A stretch of 64,000 bases of DNA from Peribacillus deserti (GCF_002863585.1 NZ_PGUY01000063.1:28796-92795), one strand, 5' to 3'. Counted from the first letter of the stretch, positions 16,519-26,503 are shown. Made by a program: numbers and translations. Notes: generated by a model from the sequence alone, not told the origin.

Positions 16519-18579
16519 GTGCAATTGTTATATTCATTGAATGAACTTCAATCTAATTTTGATTCCAGGTTAGGTCTATGCGGTGAGACAAAAATTAAAT
16601 ATGAACAACTACGGTATTTGATTCATCATCAGAAGTGGTTTCAGAAATTCTATATATATATAGAAAATAATGACCTGACATCAGAACCTGATGTTTCACT
16701 GTATTCGTATGTATTCTTTATTGATGAAATACATGAGTTTAAGTCGCGTTTTTTAAGTTTGGGTCAAATTTCAAAAAAGGTAAATGTGAAAGAAGACACT
16801 ATTGGCCGTTGGATTAAAAAGGGTTACTTCGGTGAAGTGGAAGCATATCAATGGTCAAAAAATAAAAAGGTGTATGATTCTTTTACGATAAGCAATAATT
16901 TTGATATTGCAAAAATAAAAGCTAAAACCGCGCAACAATTAGCCTATAAAAATTTGTCCAAAAGCATATCATATGAGAATTATCTTAATGAAGACCTGTT
17001 AAAGGTTATTGACGATTATATAGATCACCGACAATCATTTACACCAAAGATAATACTGAATAAAAAGGTTGAGACAGCAAGTGGTTTTTCTAGTAAGAAG
17101 AGTGCTGACAAACATCGCCATATATTGTATCTAGCCTTTTTTAAGATTATCGCTGCAAGGTGCGGAATAAGGGACCTTAACTTTAGTGTTGAGAGTTATC
17201 CTGACCTATCCGACGCTAAATGGACAAATTATGATAAAAACGTATTTAATCTGGATCAGTTTTGTAGTGGGGATATAAATGCATTAAGTAAAAATTTATC
17301 TATTGAAACATTAGCGAGCAGGTATGTTCCCGCATTAATTCCTTTTATACAATACTACTTGATGCAAAAGGAAAAGGATTTAAAGGTTCTAGCCAGAAAA
17401 GAAAACTGGGACTTTCAAAAAAGGTATTTTGGTGATAAAAATTTAGAGGATCTCCAAGAGACTATGTTACAAGATTTATTGCAGGTAACAAAACCGCTTA
17501 AAACGGATAACAATGACGAGAAGTCCTTCCTTTCTCGCGAAGAATATGTAAAGACTTTCCAAAAAGTGTTTCGAAGATATGGAATAAGAGAAGCTTTAAT
17601 TCTTGAATTTGCCTTTAGATTAGGACTAAGACGTTTTGAAACAGCTTCCGTAGCAGTAGAAGACTTTTGGATAGATAACAGTGGTTATTTAAAGAAAGAC
17701 AGCAGCGGTTATGGTAGATGTTATTTTCCAGAAGCGAAAAGCAAAGCGACTGGTGCTGATAAATATGGCATTCTTATTCCAGAATCACTTGTCGATCTGT
17801 GTAATCTTTATTTAAAAAATCTTCTTTATTTTAATTGCCCCTTTGAAAACCATAAGAAATTTGCTGGTAAGGTTTTTGAAGGAAAGTATGGGAATAACAA
17901 GAAATATAAAGAAAGTCACGGCTTCTTTTTTCGAAGAAGCACAAATTATTCAGATCCGAATCAAGGTATAAGTGCAGAAACAGTTGGTAGATTTTTAAGG
18001 GAAATGCGGGGTGAATTATCTTTTTTAGATGCCAAAGACAGAAGCCTGCTTTCCTATCATAATGGGCGGCATACGTTAAATGAATGGGTTGAAAATTCAA
18101 TCGTATCTAAACAATCGTCGAGATATGTAGATTTTGCTGCTGATCTTCAAATGCGTCATAAACCTGGGGGACGAAATTTAGGGAAGCAAAAATATCGAAA
18201 GCACAATAATGACTTGCTGTATAAGGAAGTTATAGATAATTCCATCAATTTTCCTTTTGACTTAGATCTATTAAAAATCTGGGAAATAGAGAAGGGGTAT
18301 AAAGAAACGGAACAATCAATTGATAATACTTCAAAAGTACCAGGTACCCCTTTGGATGGCAGCTCTAAGAATGGTGAGCAACTTGCAGCTAGTAGCGAGC
18401 ATTTGATCCCTAACGGAGAAAAGAAAACACTCATTAATCATCTATCGGATATAGAACAAAAACTGATTGAAACGAAACAATGTCCTAAAGGAATGGAGCC
18501 AACAGATTGGCTAAAACAAAGGGCGGTATGGATAAAAGAAAAAGATATCCTTACTCAAAAAATACAAAAAAATATTTAA
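16519..18579 (+). CDS. Large tyrosine recombinase, 686 aa
   Basis: The C-terminal catalytic domain shows the tyrosine-recombinase residues: Arg371 in RLGLRRFE, HxxR as His514-Arg517 in YHNGRH, His547 in MRHKPG and probable nucleophile Tyr559 in KQKYRKH. Near residues 83-110 there is an additional HTH (QISKKVNVKEDTIGRW) like the ones in its neighbours. The central part is helical and unique. Size and pairing with a second recombinase recall TnpB of Tn554-type elements (about 630 aa). GTG start after AAGGAGGTG. The following HTH gene begins 19 bp after its stop, and the second recombinase lies about 600 bp downstream. Confidence 0.8.
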   Translation: MQLLYSLNELQSNFDSRLGLCGETKIKYEQLRYLIHHQKWFQKFYIYIENNDLTSEPDVSLYSYVFFIDEIHEFKSRFLSLGQISKKVNVKEDTIGRWIKKGYFGEVEAYQWSKNKKVYDSFTISNNFDIAKIKAKTAQQLAYKNLSKSISYENYLNEDLLKVIDDYIDHRQSFTPKIILNKKVETASGFSSKKSADKHRHILYLAFFKIIAARCGIRDLNFSVESYPDLSDAKWTNYDKNVFNLDQFCSGDINALSKNLSIETLASRYVPALIPFIQYYLMQKEKDLKVLARKENWDFQKRYFGDKNLEDLQETMLQDLLQVTKPLKTDNNDEKSFLSREEYVKTFQKVFRRYGIREALILEFAFRLGLRRFETASVAVEDFWIDNSGYLKKDSSGYGRCYFPEAKSKATGADKYGILIPESLVDLCNLYLKNLLYFNCPFENHKKFAGKVFEGKYGNNKKYKESHGFFFRRSTNYSDPNQGISAETVGRFLREMRGELSFLDAKDRSLLSYHNGRHTLNEWVENSIVSKQSSRYVDFAADLQMRHKPGGRNLGKQKYRKHNNDLLYKEVIDNSINFPFDLDLLKIWEIEKGYKETEQSIDNTSKVPGTPLDGSSKNGEQLAASSEHLIPNGEKKTLINHLSDIEQKLIETKQCPKGMEPTDWLKQRAVWIKEKDILTQKIQKNI

Positions 18580-18598
18580 GAAAGGTAGATGAATTTTT

Positions 18599-18898
18599 TT
18601 GGAATATGAAGAATTCCAAAACAGAATTAATGAATTCAAGCAATTAGAAATGACCATCCCTCGTTACTATGAATATATAGATGATGATATTGAGTTGACC
18701 CCTAATGATATTGCTTCTATTTTTCAAAAGGACGTAAAACGAGTAAGGTGCTGGTTTAATCCAGGCTTAAAACATGGTGCATTACCTTCCATTGATCCTA
18801 CAAGACATAGATGCACTGGCAGGCAATTAAAAGAATGGCTCTTTAAGAGAGATTTGCGTTCATTAATGAAGGATAAAAAATTTATGGAGCTTAGGTAG
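18599..18898 (+). CDS. Small HTH protein between the two recombinases, 99 aa
   Basis: Contains ELTPNDIASIFQKDVKRVRCWF, an excisionase-like HTH resembling LTPYQIASILV in the protein at 15474. A basic wing (DPTRHRCTGRQLKEWLF) and a Lys-rich tail follow. TTG start with AAAGG upstream. It sits 19 bp after the large recombinase and 279 bp before the small one. A third accessory protein is a feature of Tn554-like (TnpC) and recombinase-trio elements, although sequence relation to TnpC is not evident. Confidence 0.65.
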   Translation: MEYEEFQNRINEFKQLEMTIPRYYEYIDDDIELTPNDIASIFQKDVKRVRCWFNPGLKHGALPSIDPTRHRCTGRQLKEWLFKRDLRSLMKDKKFMELR

Positions 18899-18967
18899 TT
18901 AACGGTTTTTTCGGATATGTTTTTTTATAAAATGAATTTTTTTCCAGTATTTCATTTTTACTGCAAC

Positions 18968-19072
18968 TCAACTAAAAAGCCCAACTTTCTTAGGAAGGGA
19001 ACTTAGAATTAGAGGGTCTTCGAGCACTCTCATTCTATTCTGCTGTAAAGTATTTATAAGTCTTTTATCCAT
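18968..19072 (-). pseudogene. Possible gene tail on the minus strand
   Basis: Frame reading MDKRLINTLQQNRMRVLEDP... to a stop at 18968. It is protein-like but has no convincing Shine-Dalgarno. It may be the remaining end of a gene interrupted by the small recombinase gene. Low support. Confidence 0.2.
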
Positions 19073-19177
19073 CCGAGCGCTAAATGTTTCTTGCCCATAT
19101 ATTATCCTTGCTTTTATGAACACGTACCGATGTAAGATTTGCTTTATGATTAATCCAAAGGAAGGGGGCAATGTGAA

Positions 19178-20281
19178 ATGACAGTTGACATAAAAACTCC
19201 AATACACATGATTGATTCAAACTCAAGTCTTTCTCGAGCATTAATTTATTTAATTGAGCATCGGTTTTGGTCAGAGTCAACAATAGAAAGTTATCAATAC
19301 GATGTTAAGTTATTTGAAAAGTATTTAATTGAAAAAGGGTATGAGCCTACGTTAGAAAGTGGACAACATTTGAGTTTGGTTACCAAATGGATCGCTGAAC
19401 AGACAGAAACTCATACTGCCTATAAAACCATCCTTAGGAGAGTTGCTGTTCTTTCTTCTCTTTATGGGTTTTATAAAGAACTTGGTATAACCCATACCAA
19501 TGTTTTTAAAGCAATAAGGGTTCCTGGAGAACATTCAAATTCTTTAAGCAGGACATTAGGATTTGAAGATTTAAAAAAAGTATACGGGGCGATAGAATAC
19601 TTGAAAACGAGAGAAGTTCATTTAGAAATCCCAAGCAAGTTGCTATTGTTTACTGGATTGCGTAACCATGCTATTACAAGACTGACAGTTAACAATATTG
19701 TATGGGATAAAGAACTTATTGTTTATAATGAACCTGTAAAGAATTCTAAAAATAAATATCAATTGTTACCTTTGCCGCCAATCTTTTTTTGTGAACTGCG
19801 TAAATACGTTGAGAACATGGAATTAAAGGCGGAGGATCCACTGTGCTATGGGCTAAAGGGCTATCCCCTTAAGAACAAACAATTAAACGTATTGGTAAAT
19901 CGTATTAATGATTACCTGAACTGGAATGGAGAGAGTAGAGTAACACCCCATGGTTTTCGTTATTCAATTGCCACTCTACTAGATGAACGTGGACTACCTC
20001 TTGACACGATAAAATATTTACTTGGCCATAGTTCAAAAGAGACTGTCCAAATTTATTTGAAAAGCAATGCAAGAAAAATAATGCAAATACGGACGGAATT
20101 AACGAAAGTGGAATATGAATTAGAACAGAGTCTCTCAAGAAATAGGGAAGAAAAAGCTCAATTCATACCAGCGGAGTCGAAGGATATGAATTTGCCTTAT
20201 TCTGAGGAATTTCTTCTTCAATTATCCTTGAATAATCCAAAATTACTTGAACAAGTTATGATGAACCATTATAAACAGTAG
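19178..20281 (+). CDS. Tyrosine recombinase (phage-integrase family), 367 aa
   Basis: Complete XerC/D-like recombinase. The N-terminal SAM-like core-binding domain spans about residues 15-125, and the catalytic domain about 130-300. Visible catalytic residues are Arg162 (FTGLRNHAI), Lys194 region (KNSKNKYQLLPL), His258-Arg261 (HGFRYS), His284 (LGHSS) and Tyr293 (IYLKSN). ATG after AAGGAAGGGGG. It is the third gene of the recombinase set and is closed by its own terminator. Its size equals TnpA of Tn554 (361 aa). The C-terminal extension after the Tyr is unusually long (about 70 residues). Confidence 0.9.
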   Translation: MTVDIKTPIHMIDSNSSLSRALIYLIEHRFWSESTIESYQYDVKLFEKYLIEKGYEPTLESGQHLSLVTKWIAEQTETHTAYKTILRRVAVLSSLYGFYKELGITHTNVFKAIRVPGEHSNSLSRTLGFEDLKKVYGAIEYLKTREVHLEIPSKLLLFTGLRNHAITRLTVNNIVWDKELIVYNEPVKNSKNKYQLLPLPPIFFCELRKYVENMELKAEDPLCYGLKGYPLKNKQLNVLVNRINDYLNWNGESRVTPHGFRYSIATLLDERGLPLDTIKYLLGHSSKETVQIYLKSNARKIMQIRTELTKVEYELEQSLSRNREEKAQFIPAESKDMNLPYSEEFLLQLSLNNPKLLEQVMMNHYKQ

Positions 20282-20312
20282 TTTGTTCGATTTGGAATTT
20301 GTATTCATATAT

Positions 20313-20348
20313 AACGTGCAAAACAGTTTTACTGTTTGCACGTTTTTT
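20313..20348 (+). terminator. Terminator after the small recombinase
   Basis: AACGTGCAAA(A)CAG-TTTTA-CTGTTTGCACGTT stem followed by T7. Confidence 0.85.
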
Positions 20349-20447
20349 TGTTTTATGCTGAATACATAAATATTTTTATAGTTTAAAGGAATTTCGTAAT
20401 AAATGTAGAATTTTGTAAATTAAATAAATTTTTAAGGTGGAACAGAA

Positions 20448-23400
20448 ATGACCAAAGATCATAGTACTATTATGGATCTAAATTCTGCTTGTAGGAGTTT
20501 TCCTAGCTTAAGTAATAATGATTTAAATCGTGAAAATATATTAGATACCATTGATTTAATATTTGAGAGTGAAACTGATGTAATCTTGCTAGAAGGACAA
20601 GAAGGTATAGGAAAAACAACCGTTCTGACACAATATTCAATGAGACATCCAGATAATGCTATATCGCTGTTTATTAAACCTTCAAGCAGATATGGATATG
20701 ACCCCCAACTTTTAAAGTTTGATCTATGTAATCAACTACAATGGTTAACAAAGAATAAGGAAATTAAAAATTTAGAGGACATAGCTGATGAAAGCTATCT
20801 TAAGATGCAAATATTAGATGCACACAGAATGTCTGGGAGAAAAAGGGAGAAATATTATTTTGTTATTGATGGCATTGACGATATTCCTTCTGACAGTCAA
20901 TACGTGCGAAAATTAATACTTGACATGTTACCTTTTGGTTTGAAAAATTTTAAATTTGTATTTTCTTGCAATGGAAGTGAAAAAATTCAAAACGAATTAA
21001 CTACTCAGAAATTATCAGTGAAGTCTTTCCCTTTAACGGGTTTAACAAAAAATGAGACTCTACTTTTTTTCAGTAAACAAGAAATCAGCCAGGAACAGAT
21101 AAAAGAGATACACAAAACATACAAAGGCATTCCAGGATATTTGGCAACGGTTAATCGTATATTAGACTCAGGAGTTTCGGTCGAGTCATTTATAAATGAT
21201 ATGCCAAATAAACTTCAAGGCATGTTTGAATATGAGTGGAAACAAGTTGATGAGGATAATCAGGATTTAAAGAAAATACTTGCAATATTGGCACATGATC
21301 GAAAACGACATACGATTCAGATTTTTTCAGAATTAATTGGTAAGAAAAAAGAATATATTACTGCTATTGTGAGTGAATTAAGCTTTATAGAAATAGATGA
21401 AAATGAAGAGATTAGCTATGTGTCGGAAGCCTTTAGAGTGTTTGCCTCAAAAGCACTGTACGACCTAAAAGAAGAAACAGGTGAAATTCTGATACAGTAT
21501 TTTTTAAAAGACCCCGAGAGTGAACAGGCATTAAAATACTTACCAGGTTATTTAGTGGAGGCAAACAAATTAAGTGAACTGGTGGAGTTTTTGAATGCAG
21601 ATAATTTTCTTAAAATACTGGAGCAAACTCAATCTCTAGCTGGAATAAATCAAATTGCAAATCTAGGTGTAGAAGCATCCTATAACCGAAAATATGACGC
21701 TGAATTATTAAGACTTGGATTACAGAAATCCATTATTTATGAAAATAATAAATCTAAAATATGGAATTCAGAAATTGAAGCACGTATGTCTCAAAATGAA
21801 TATGAAGGAGCAATAGCATTAGCTCAAAGAGCAACCCTCATTGAAGACCGTTTTCAAATGTTAACTATTATTTGTAAACATAAAGTTATTCAAGGTTTGT
21901 CTCCAGAAACCGAATTGCTAGATCAAATTGAAACACTGTATAAAAGAATTGATTATACCAGTTTAAGAGAACGTTCATTAAAGCTAGCTTCTGATTTAAT
22001 GTACTTTAATCCTGAAATGGCCATAGATTTAGTTGAGAAATCTACTGGTTCAGAAAAAGGTGAAAATGCAATTGATTGGGCCTTAGCTAGTCTGTCTTTT
22101 TCAACTATCGATAGTATTGATACCAATTATGACCACTCTAAGGCGATTAAAGATGTTAGGTCAAGAATTAAAGATCCGACAGCAAAGTTTTTTTCTACTG
22201 AAGTATCACTTCGCTTTAAGGAAAGTACGGGTTATGAAGTAATTGAAGAAGCTCAAAAATTAGAGAATGCAAGTGACCAACTTTATTTACTATGTCGATG
22301 GGCTTCAAGAAACAAAAAACTTGATAATGCATATACAGTAATTAAATATGCGTTAAAGCAAGCCATAGGTAAGACTGAATATGCGCCTAATGCAAGGGTT
22401 TATCGGGACTTAGCAAGTCAATTACCTTATTTAGACTCAGATGAGATAAAAGAAATTTTAGGGATATTTGATAGTCAGCTAATAAATTTGGAAAGACTGG
22501 GTCCGACGGAAGAATATATCGGATTACAATTATTGTTAGCTGAAGCTCAGAAGAAATATGATCTTGATGGTTCTTGTGAAAGGATGATAAATCTATACTT
22601 TTACATATCAGAAGTAGAAGATCTTTCCGTTTTAACTACTGGACAAGCACAATTGCTTTCAACTATAACGAAAATAGATAAAGAATTGGATTACGAAGAT
22701 AGTGATGGTTTACACACGATGATTTATATTGATTTAGAACAGAATATTAAAAAATTACTAGATTACACAGCAGAACACTTTGTTGAATCTAAATCAATTA
22801 TAAACGCATTAGCTTCCACACACCCCGATTTTACTTTAAATGTTATTAAAAATTTTAATACTGAAAGAAAAAGGGATGAAGCTTATTTAGTTTTCTTAAA
22901 ATCATACTTTGTAAAACCATTAGCAGAAATGAATCTTGAGTTAGTTCTCTCTACATTTAACAAAATAATAGACCTAGATAATAGGGACGAAGTATTGATA
23001 GATCTGCTCAATAGAATTAGTGAAGAAGAGTTATTAAGTGATGAGGTTTTGACAAATTTGATGCCTTTTATAGATCTAGTCAGCTCTATGTATGAAGTTG
23101 AAATGAAATGTCAAGCTTGTTGTATTATATACCCGATATTAATTAAAAGTGAAAAATTCAAACAGTTTGGAGAAAAAATACTGGAAGAACTACATCACAC
23201 TTGGAATTTAATTGACGTAGGATGGCGAAGGGTTGATATTGGTTTTGAAATCGTAAAAAAGCTAGCAAGTGAATCGTTAGAGGAATCTAGAAACTTTTTA
23301 AAGATTACTGAGGAGTATAGGGAAGAAGCATTATTAAGTGATCCAAGTTTTTCCTGGGCATATACAGCAAGTTTAAGGTTAGTTATCAGAGGATTTAGTG

Positions 23401-24020
23401 GTTTGATACCGAATAATCTTTTTTTAGATGACGATATTGATCGTTTAAATACGATTATTAATATCATCCCCTCATTCGGAGAAAGAGCTTTGTTATGGAG
23501 TGAACTTGCATTAAGGTTCTATAAGCATGGACGGATAGATAAATGTAAGGAAATAGTTAGTAGTCATTTAAGGACTTGTGTAAATCAGATTTCAAATGAA
23601 GACTTAAGATATAGGCATTACATCATAGTAAACACTGCACCAGCTTTATATATGGCTCACAAACTGACAGCTTTTGATTTGTTAGAAGAATTACCTTACC
23701 AAGCCAAGGATGCTGCTCTTTTAAACATTGTTGAATTTATATTAACGAAACATATAAATGAACCATATGAAACAATAGCTGGTGTAGGATATGAATTAAA
23801 TTATGAAGAAACAATCGATATTTGTGAATTAATAGGAATGACCGAAAGTGATGGATTAATGTATAAATTTATTACTGATCTTGCAGATTCAATTAATTCG
23901 AGAAAATTCAGGGCTAATTTTTCCAATTCACAAAGGCTATATATTGCTAATCGATTAGAGGATTTAATTGAAAAAAGTTACCTAATGAAAAATTTATTAG
24001 GCATGATGGCTATAAAATAA
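20448..24020 (+). CDS. STAND/NACHT-like P-loop NTPase with long helical repeat region, 1190 aa (N-terminal part of a split gene)
   Basis: Walker A GQEGIGKT (residues 50-57) and Walker B YYFVIDGIDD (136-145) define a STAND-class NTPase. A winged-helix-like segment follows at about 270-340. Then come about 800 residues of helical TPR/HEAT-like repeats, the usual sensor region. There is no N-terminal effector domain. The frame ends just after a run of six A at 23971-23976. In the -1 frame the protein continues without a stop as KKLPNEKF...RHDGYKIISL into the next coding region, which ends in a PLD-like domain. One extra A would yield a single protein of about 1640 aa. So this is the N-terminal three quarters of an NTPase-effector protein broken by mutation, programmed slippage or sequence error. 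Shine-Dalgarno AAGGTGG. It lies next to recombinases, as bacterial defence genes often do. Confidence 0.85.
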   Translation: MTKDHSTIMDLNSACRSFPSLSNNDLNRENILDTIDLIFESETDVILLEGQEGIGKTTVLTQYSMRHPDNAISLFIKPSSRYGYDPQLLKFDLCNQLQWLTKNKEIKNLEDIADESYLKMQILDAHRMSGRKREKYYFVIDGIDDIPSDSQYVRKLILDMLPFGLKNFKFVFSCNGSEKIQNELTTQKLSVKSFPLTGLTKNETLLFFSKQEISQEQIKEIHKTYKGIPGYLATVNRILDSGVSVESFINDMPNKLQGMFEYEWKQVDEDNQDLKKILAILAHDRKRHTIQIFSELIGKKKEYITAIVSELSFIEIDENEEISYVSEAFRVFASKALYDLKEETGEILIQYFLKDPESEQALKYLPGYLVEANKLSELVEFLNADNFLKILEQTQSLAGINQIANLGVEASYNRKYDAELLRLGLQKSIIYENNKSKIWNSEIEARMSQNEYEGAIALAQRATLIEDRFQMLTIICKHKVIQGLSPETELLDQIETLYKRIDYTSLRERSLKLASDLMYFNPEMAIDLVEKSTGSEKGENAIDWALASLSFSTIDSIDTNYDHSKAIKDVRSRIKDPTAKFFSTEVSLRFKESTGYEVIEEAQKLENASDQLYLLCRWASRNKKLDNAYTVIKYALKQAIGKTEYAPNARVYRDLASQLPYLDSDEIKEILGIFDSQLINLERLGPTEEYIGLQLLLAEAQKKYDLDGSCERMINLYFYISEVEDLSVLTTGQAQLLSTITKIDKELDYEDSDGLHTMIYIDLEQNIKKLLDYTAEHFVESKSIINALASTHPDFTLNVIKNFNTERKRDEAYLVFLKSYFVKPLAEMNLELVLSTFNKIIDLDNRDEVLIDLLNRISEEELLSDEVLTNLMPFIDLVSSMYEVEMKCQACCIIYPILIKSEKFKQFGEKILEELHHTWNLIDVGWRRVDIGFEIVKKLASESLEESRNFLKITEEYREEALLSDPSFSWAYTASLRLVIRGFSGLIPNNLFLDDDIDRLNTIINIIPSFGERALLWSELALRFYKHGRIDKCKEIVSSHLRTCVNQISNEDLRYRHYIIVNTAPALYMAHKLTAFDLLEELPYQAKDAALLNIVEFILTKHINEPYETIAGVGYELNYEETIDICELIGMTESDGLMYKFITDLADSINSRKFRANFSNSQRLYIANRLEDLIEKSYLMKNLLGMMAIK

Positions 24021-24076
24021 TATCACTTGCACAGGTCCTCAAAATAAAAAGGGCAACAGTTGGTGAATGGCTAAAA

Positions 24077-25381
24077 TTGAATGAAGAAGCCAAGCAAATA
24101 AATAATATATCAGACCAAGCCTTAGTTCATTCGACTATTGCCTTTTCTTTGCCAAATAGTAAAATTGAAAAAACCAAAGAAATATTAAGCGAAACAGAAG
24201 CTATTATTAAAGATATTCCTGTTACAATAGATAAAATACAGCTCTATGAATCTATTGGGGTTGATGCTTTTATAAAGGATCAAACACTAAGCAGAAAATA
24301 TCTAAAACTTGGTATGGAAGAGTCTTTAAAAAAGGATACGAAGGAAATATATCCAGTTCAACGTAGAATTATAGACATTGCCCATAGAATAAACCCAGAA
24401 TTTTCTGCGAGTTTAGTTTCTTTAACCGACGATGATCCTACCAAAAAAAGAACAAAGATAAAATTAAATGAAGAAATAAAAACACTTGAATTAAAGAAAG
24501 ATTTAATAAATGTGAAAGATATTAATGAAGACCTAAAACCCATTCTTCCTGATGCAGCGTGGCGTATGTTAGGAGCTTTAAATGCAAATAGAGTTGAAAC
24601 AGTGAACTTAGACGGGATACGAGGTCATTTACGTTCAACCGCTGATCTCCCTTTTTCAGAGTCCTATCCGATTGTTTCATGGATAATTGAGAATGTTGTT
24701 ATAAGGTATTCTAAAGATAAGAATGCAATAAAATATATACGCCCGATATTTGAATCAACAATAAATGTAGTTGATACCATTTTGAAATTATCAGGCAGAA
24801 ATATATCACAAATACAGAATTTAAAATATACTCTAAAAAATGACATTAGCGATAGTTTTATTGTCAAGCCTGGTAAAAGGAACGAAGTATTAGATTATTT
24901 AAGGAATTGGTTTAAAGATAATGTAAAAGGTTACTTAAAAATCTGTGATCCCTATTTTGGACCTCAAGATTTAGAGGTTCTAAAAATATTGCTTTCTGTT
25001 AATTCTGATTGTAAGGTTGAAATTTTAACTAGTAAACAACATCTTGATAAGCAAAAATTTGGAGTTAGTATAGATGAAGCCTTTAGAAATTACTGGGTAA
25101 CAAACGTATCTGACCATGAACCTCCGAATACTGATATAGTAGTGGTGGGAGCAGCATCTAATGGGCAATTACCAATTCATGATAGATGGTGGATTACTGA
25201 AGGAGTTGGTTTAAGAATCGGAACCTCTTTTAATGCATTAGGAATAAGTCGTGAATCTGAAATTTCGATTTTAGGGAAAGTTGAAGCTGCCGAAAGAGAA
25301 CTAGAGATAGATAAATATTTATATTTTACTGAACGAGAATATAATGGTCAAAGATTATCTTATAATATAATACCTTTATAA
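24077..25381 (+). CDS. C-terminal part of the STAND protein with PLD-like nuclease/hydrolase domain, 434 aa
   Basis: The frame is open from 23972, overlapping the end of the upstream frame; 24077 is only the first plausible start (TTG) and has no Shine-Dalgarno. Residues 1-260 continue the helical repeats. From about 275 a PLD-like fold is visible (YLKICDPYFGPQDLEVLKIL, then CKVEILTS). The active-site-like motif is IHDRWWIT (His368) followed by GTSFNALG. The H-x-R form, in place of HKD, is known from the PLD-like domain of MIT-domain proteins and related bacterial effectors. Placement of the effector at the C-terminus is unusual for STAND proteins. No independent translation signal supports a separate gene. 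Confidence 0.75.
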   Translation: MNEEAKQINNISDQALVHSTIAFSLPNSKIEKTKEILSETEAIIKDIPVTIDKIQLYESIGVDAFIKDQTLSRKYLKLGMEESLKKDTKEIYPVQRRIIDIAHRINPEFSASLVSLTDDDPTKKRTKIKLNEEIKTLELKKDLINVKDINEDLKPILPDAAWRMLGALNANRVETVNLDGIRGHLRSTADLPFSESYPIVSWIIENVVIRYSKDKNAIKYIRPIFESTINVVDTILKLSGRNISQIQNLKYTLKNDISDSFIVKPGKRNEVLDYLRNWFKDNVKGYLKICDPYFGPQDLEVLKILLSVNSDCKVEILTSKQHLDKQKFGVSIDEAFRNYWVTNVSDHEPPNTDIVVVGAASNGQLPIHDRWWITEGVGLRIGTSFNALGISRESEISILGKVEAAERELEIDKYLYFTEREYNGQRLSYNIIPL

Positions 25382-25419
25382 TTATATAATTTTTTATAAA
25401 GTCCTTAGTGATAACAAAA

Positions 25420-25472
25420 AGGTGAAAAATATAAGGCGTTTTATTATACCTTATATTTATTCACCTTTTTCT
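25420..25472. terminator. Long bidirectional hairpin terminator
   Basis: AAAAAGGTGAA..AATATAAGG pairs with CCTTATATT..TTCACCTTTTT around a loop of about 12 nt. It lies between the convergent STAND-PLD and XerD-like genes. Confidence 0.8.
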
Positions 25473-25476
25473 TTTT

Positions 25477-26389
25477 CTATTTTTGGCCTATTAGAAAACT
25501 ATTAATAGCTCGTTTCTTTTGTTCAAAATCTATATGAGTATACATACTTGTTGTAGCAAGGCTTTCATGCCCCAATAACTCTTGTAAGGTTCTCAAATCC
25601 ACTTTATCCTTGTTCTCTTGAAGTAACAGGGTGGCAAACGTATGCCGTAAATGATGCAATGAAAATCTGTGTGAGGGCAATCCAGCCCGATCTAACGTTT
25701 CCTTGAATATTTTATGAAGTCCACGTGGGTTCAGTTGCTTATTATTCTTATTATAAAATATCGGTTCACTATAATGGTTTTGCTGCTCTGAAAGTTGTAG
25801 TCTATATTCTTGGAACAACGGTAAAACTATTGGGTGAAGGGGGAGGAGGCGTTCTTTTTTTTCCTTTTCCTCGAACTAAAATCGTATGGTTGTCTAAATC
25901 GAGTTGCTCCCATATTAAGTCCACTAATTCTTGTCGTCTCATGCCTGTCGTTGCTAAAAGTTTAAACATCAATTCATTTCTAAGTGCCTGCGGTCGCGGA
26001 TCTTGTTCCAGATATGCAAATAATTTGTGTAACTCTTGTAAAGTCATGTATCTCGGCAATTTTTTATCGGCTTTTGGCGCCTGGATGCCTGCTGTAAAGT
26101 CTGACTTCATGTAATTTTCCTTCAAACAGTACTGGCTAAAAGATTTCAGGCACGAAATGCGGCGTTGCAAAGTCCTCGGCTTAATTCCATGATTAATGAC
26201 CTGATCTTGCACAAATCGGCGGACGGTGGATGATGTGAGCCTATCTAAGACTAATGATCGGTCGTTAGCTGCTAAAAAGTCTCCATAGAGCTTTAAATCA
26301 AATGCGTAACTGATTAAGGTGTTCACGGAGTAATTTTTCTCAACTTGCAAATACATGAGATAATCATCCGCAGCTTGAATGTAATTCAT
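25477..26389 (-). pseudogene. XerD-like tyrosine recombinase, frameshifted
   Basis: The N-terminal part (MNYIQAADDYLMYLQVEKNY..., ATG 26389 with AGGAGGT) carries Arg in TTGMRRQELV and reaches VRGKGKK. It then runs out of frame to a stop. The continuation [10 protein letters not shown]...[24 protein letters not shown] is in the next frame and ends at 25477, with HxxR, LGH and the Tyr nucleophile intact. The break falls in eight A (plus-strand T 25855-25862); seven A would restore a normal protein of about 300 aa. Recent inactivation or a homopolymer sequencing error are both possible. It faces the STAND-PLD gene and closes the island. Confidence 0.85.
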
Positions 26390-26503
26390 AATTATCGGAC
26401 CTCCTGGGAATTTTGCGGTCGATCCCTGAGAATTATGTTCGAAACCATTTATTATGAGAACTGTCCGACTTATACGAAGAATCCAGAAAGTTAGCGGAAG
26501 CAA

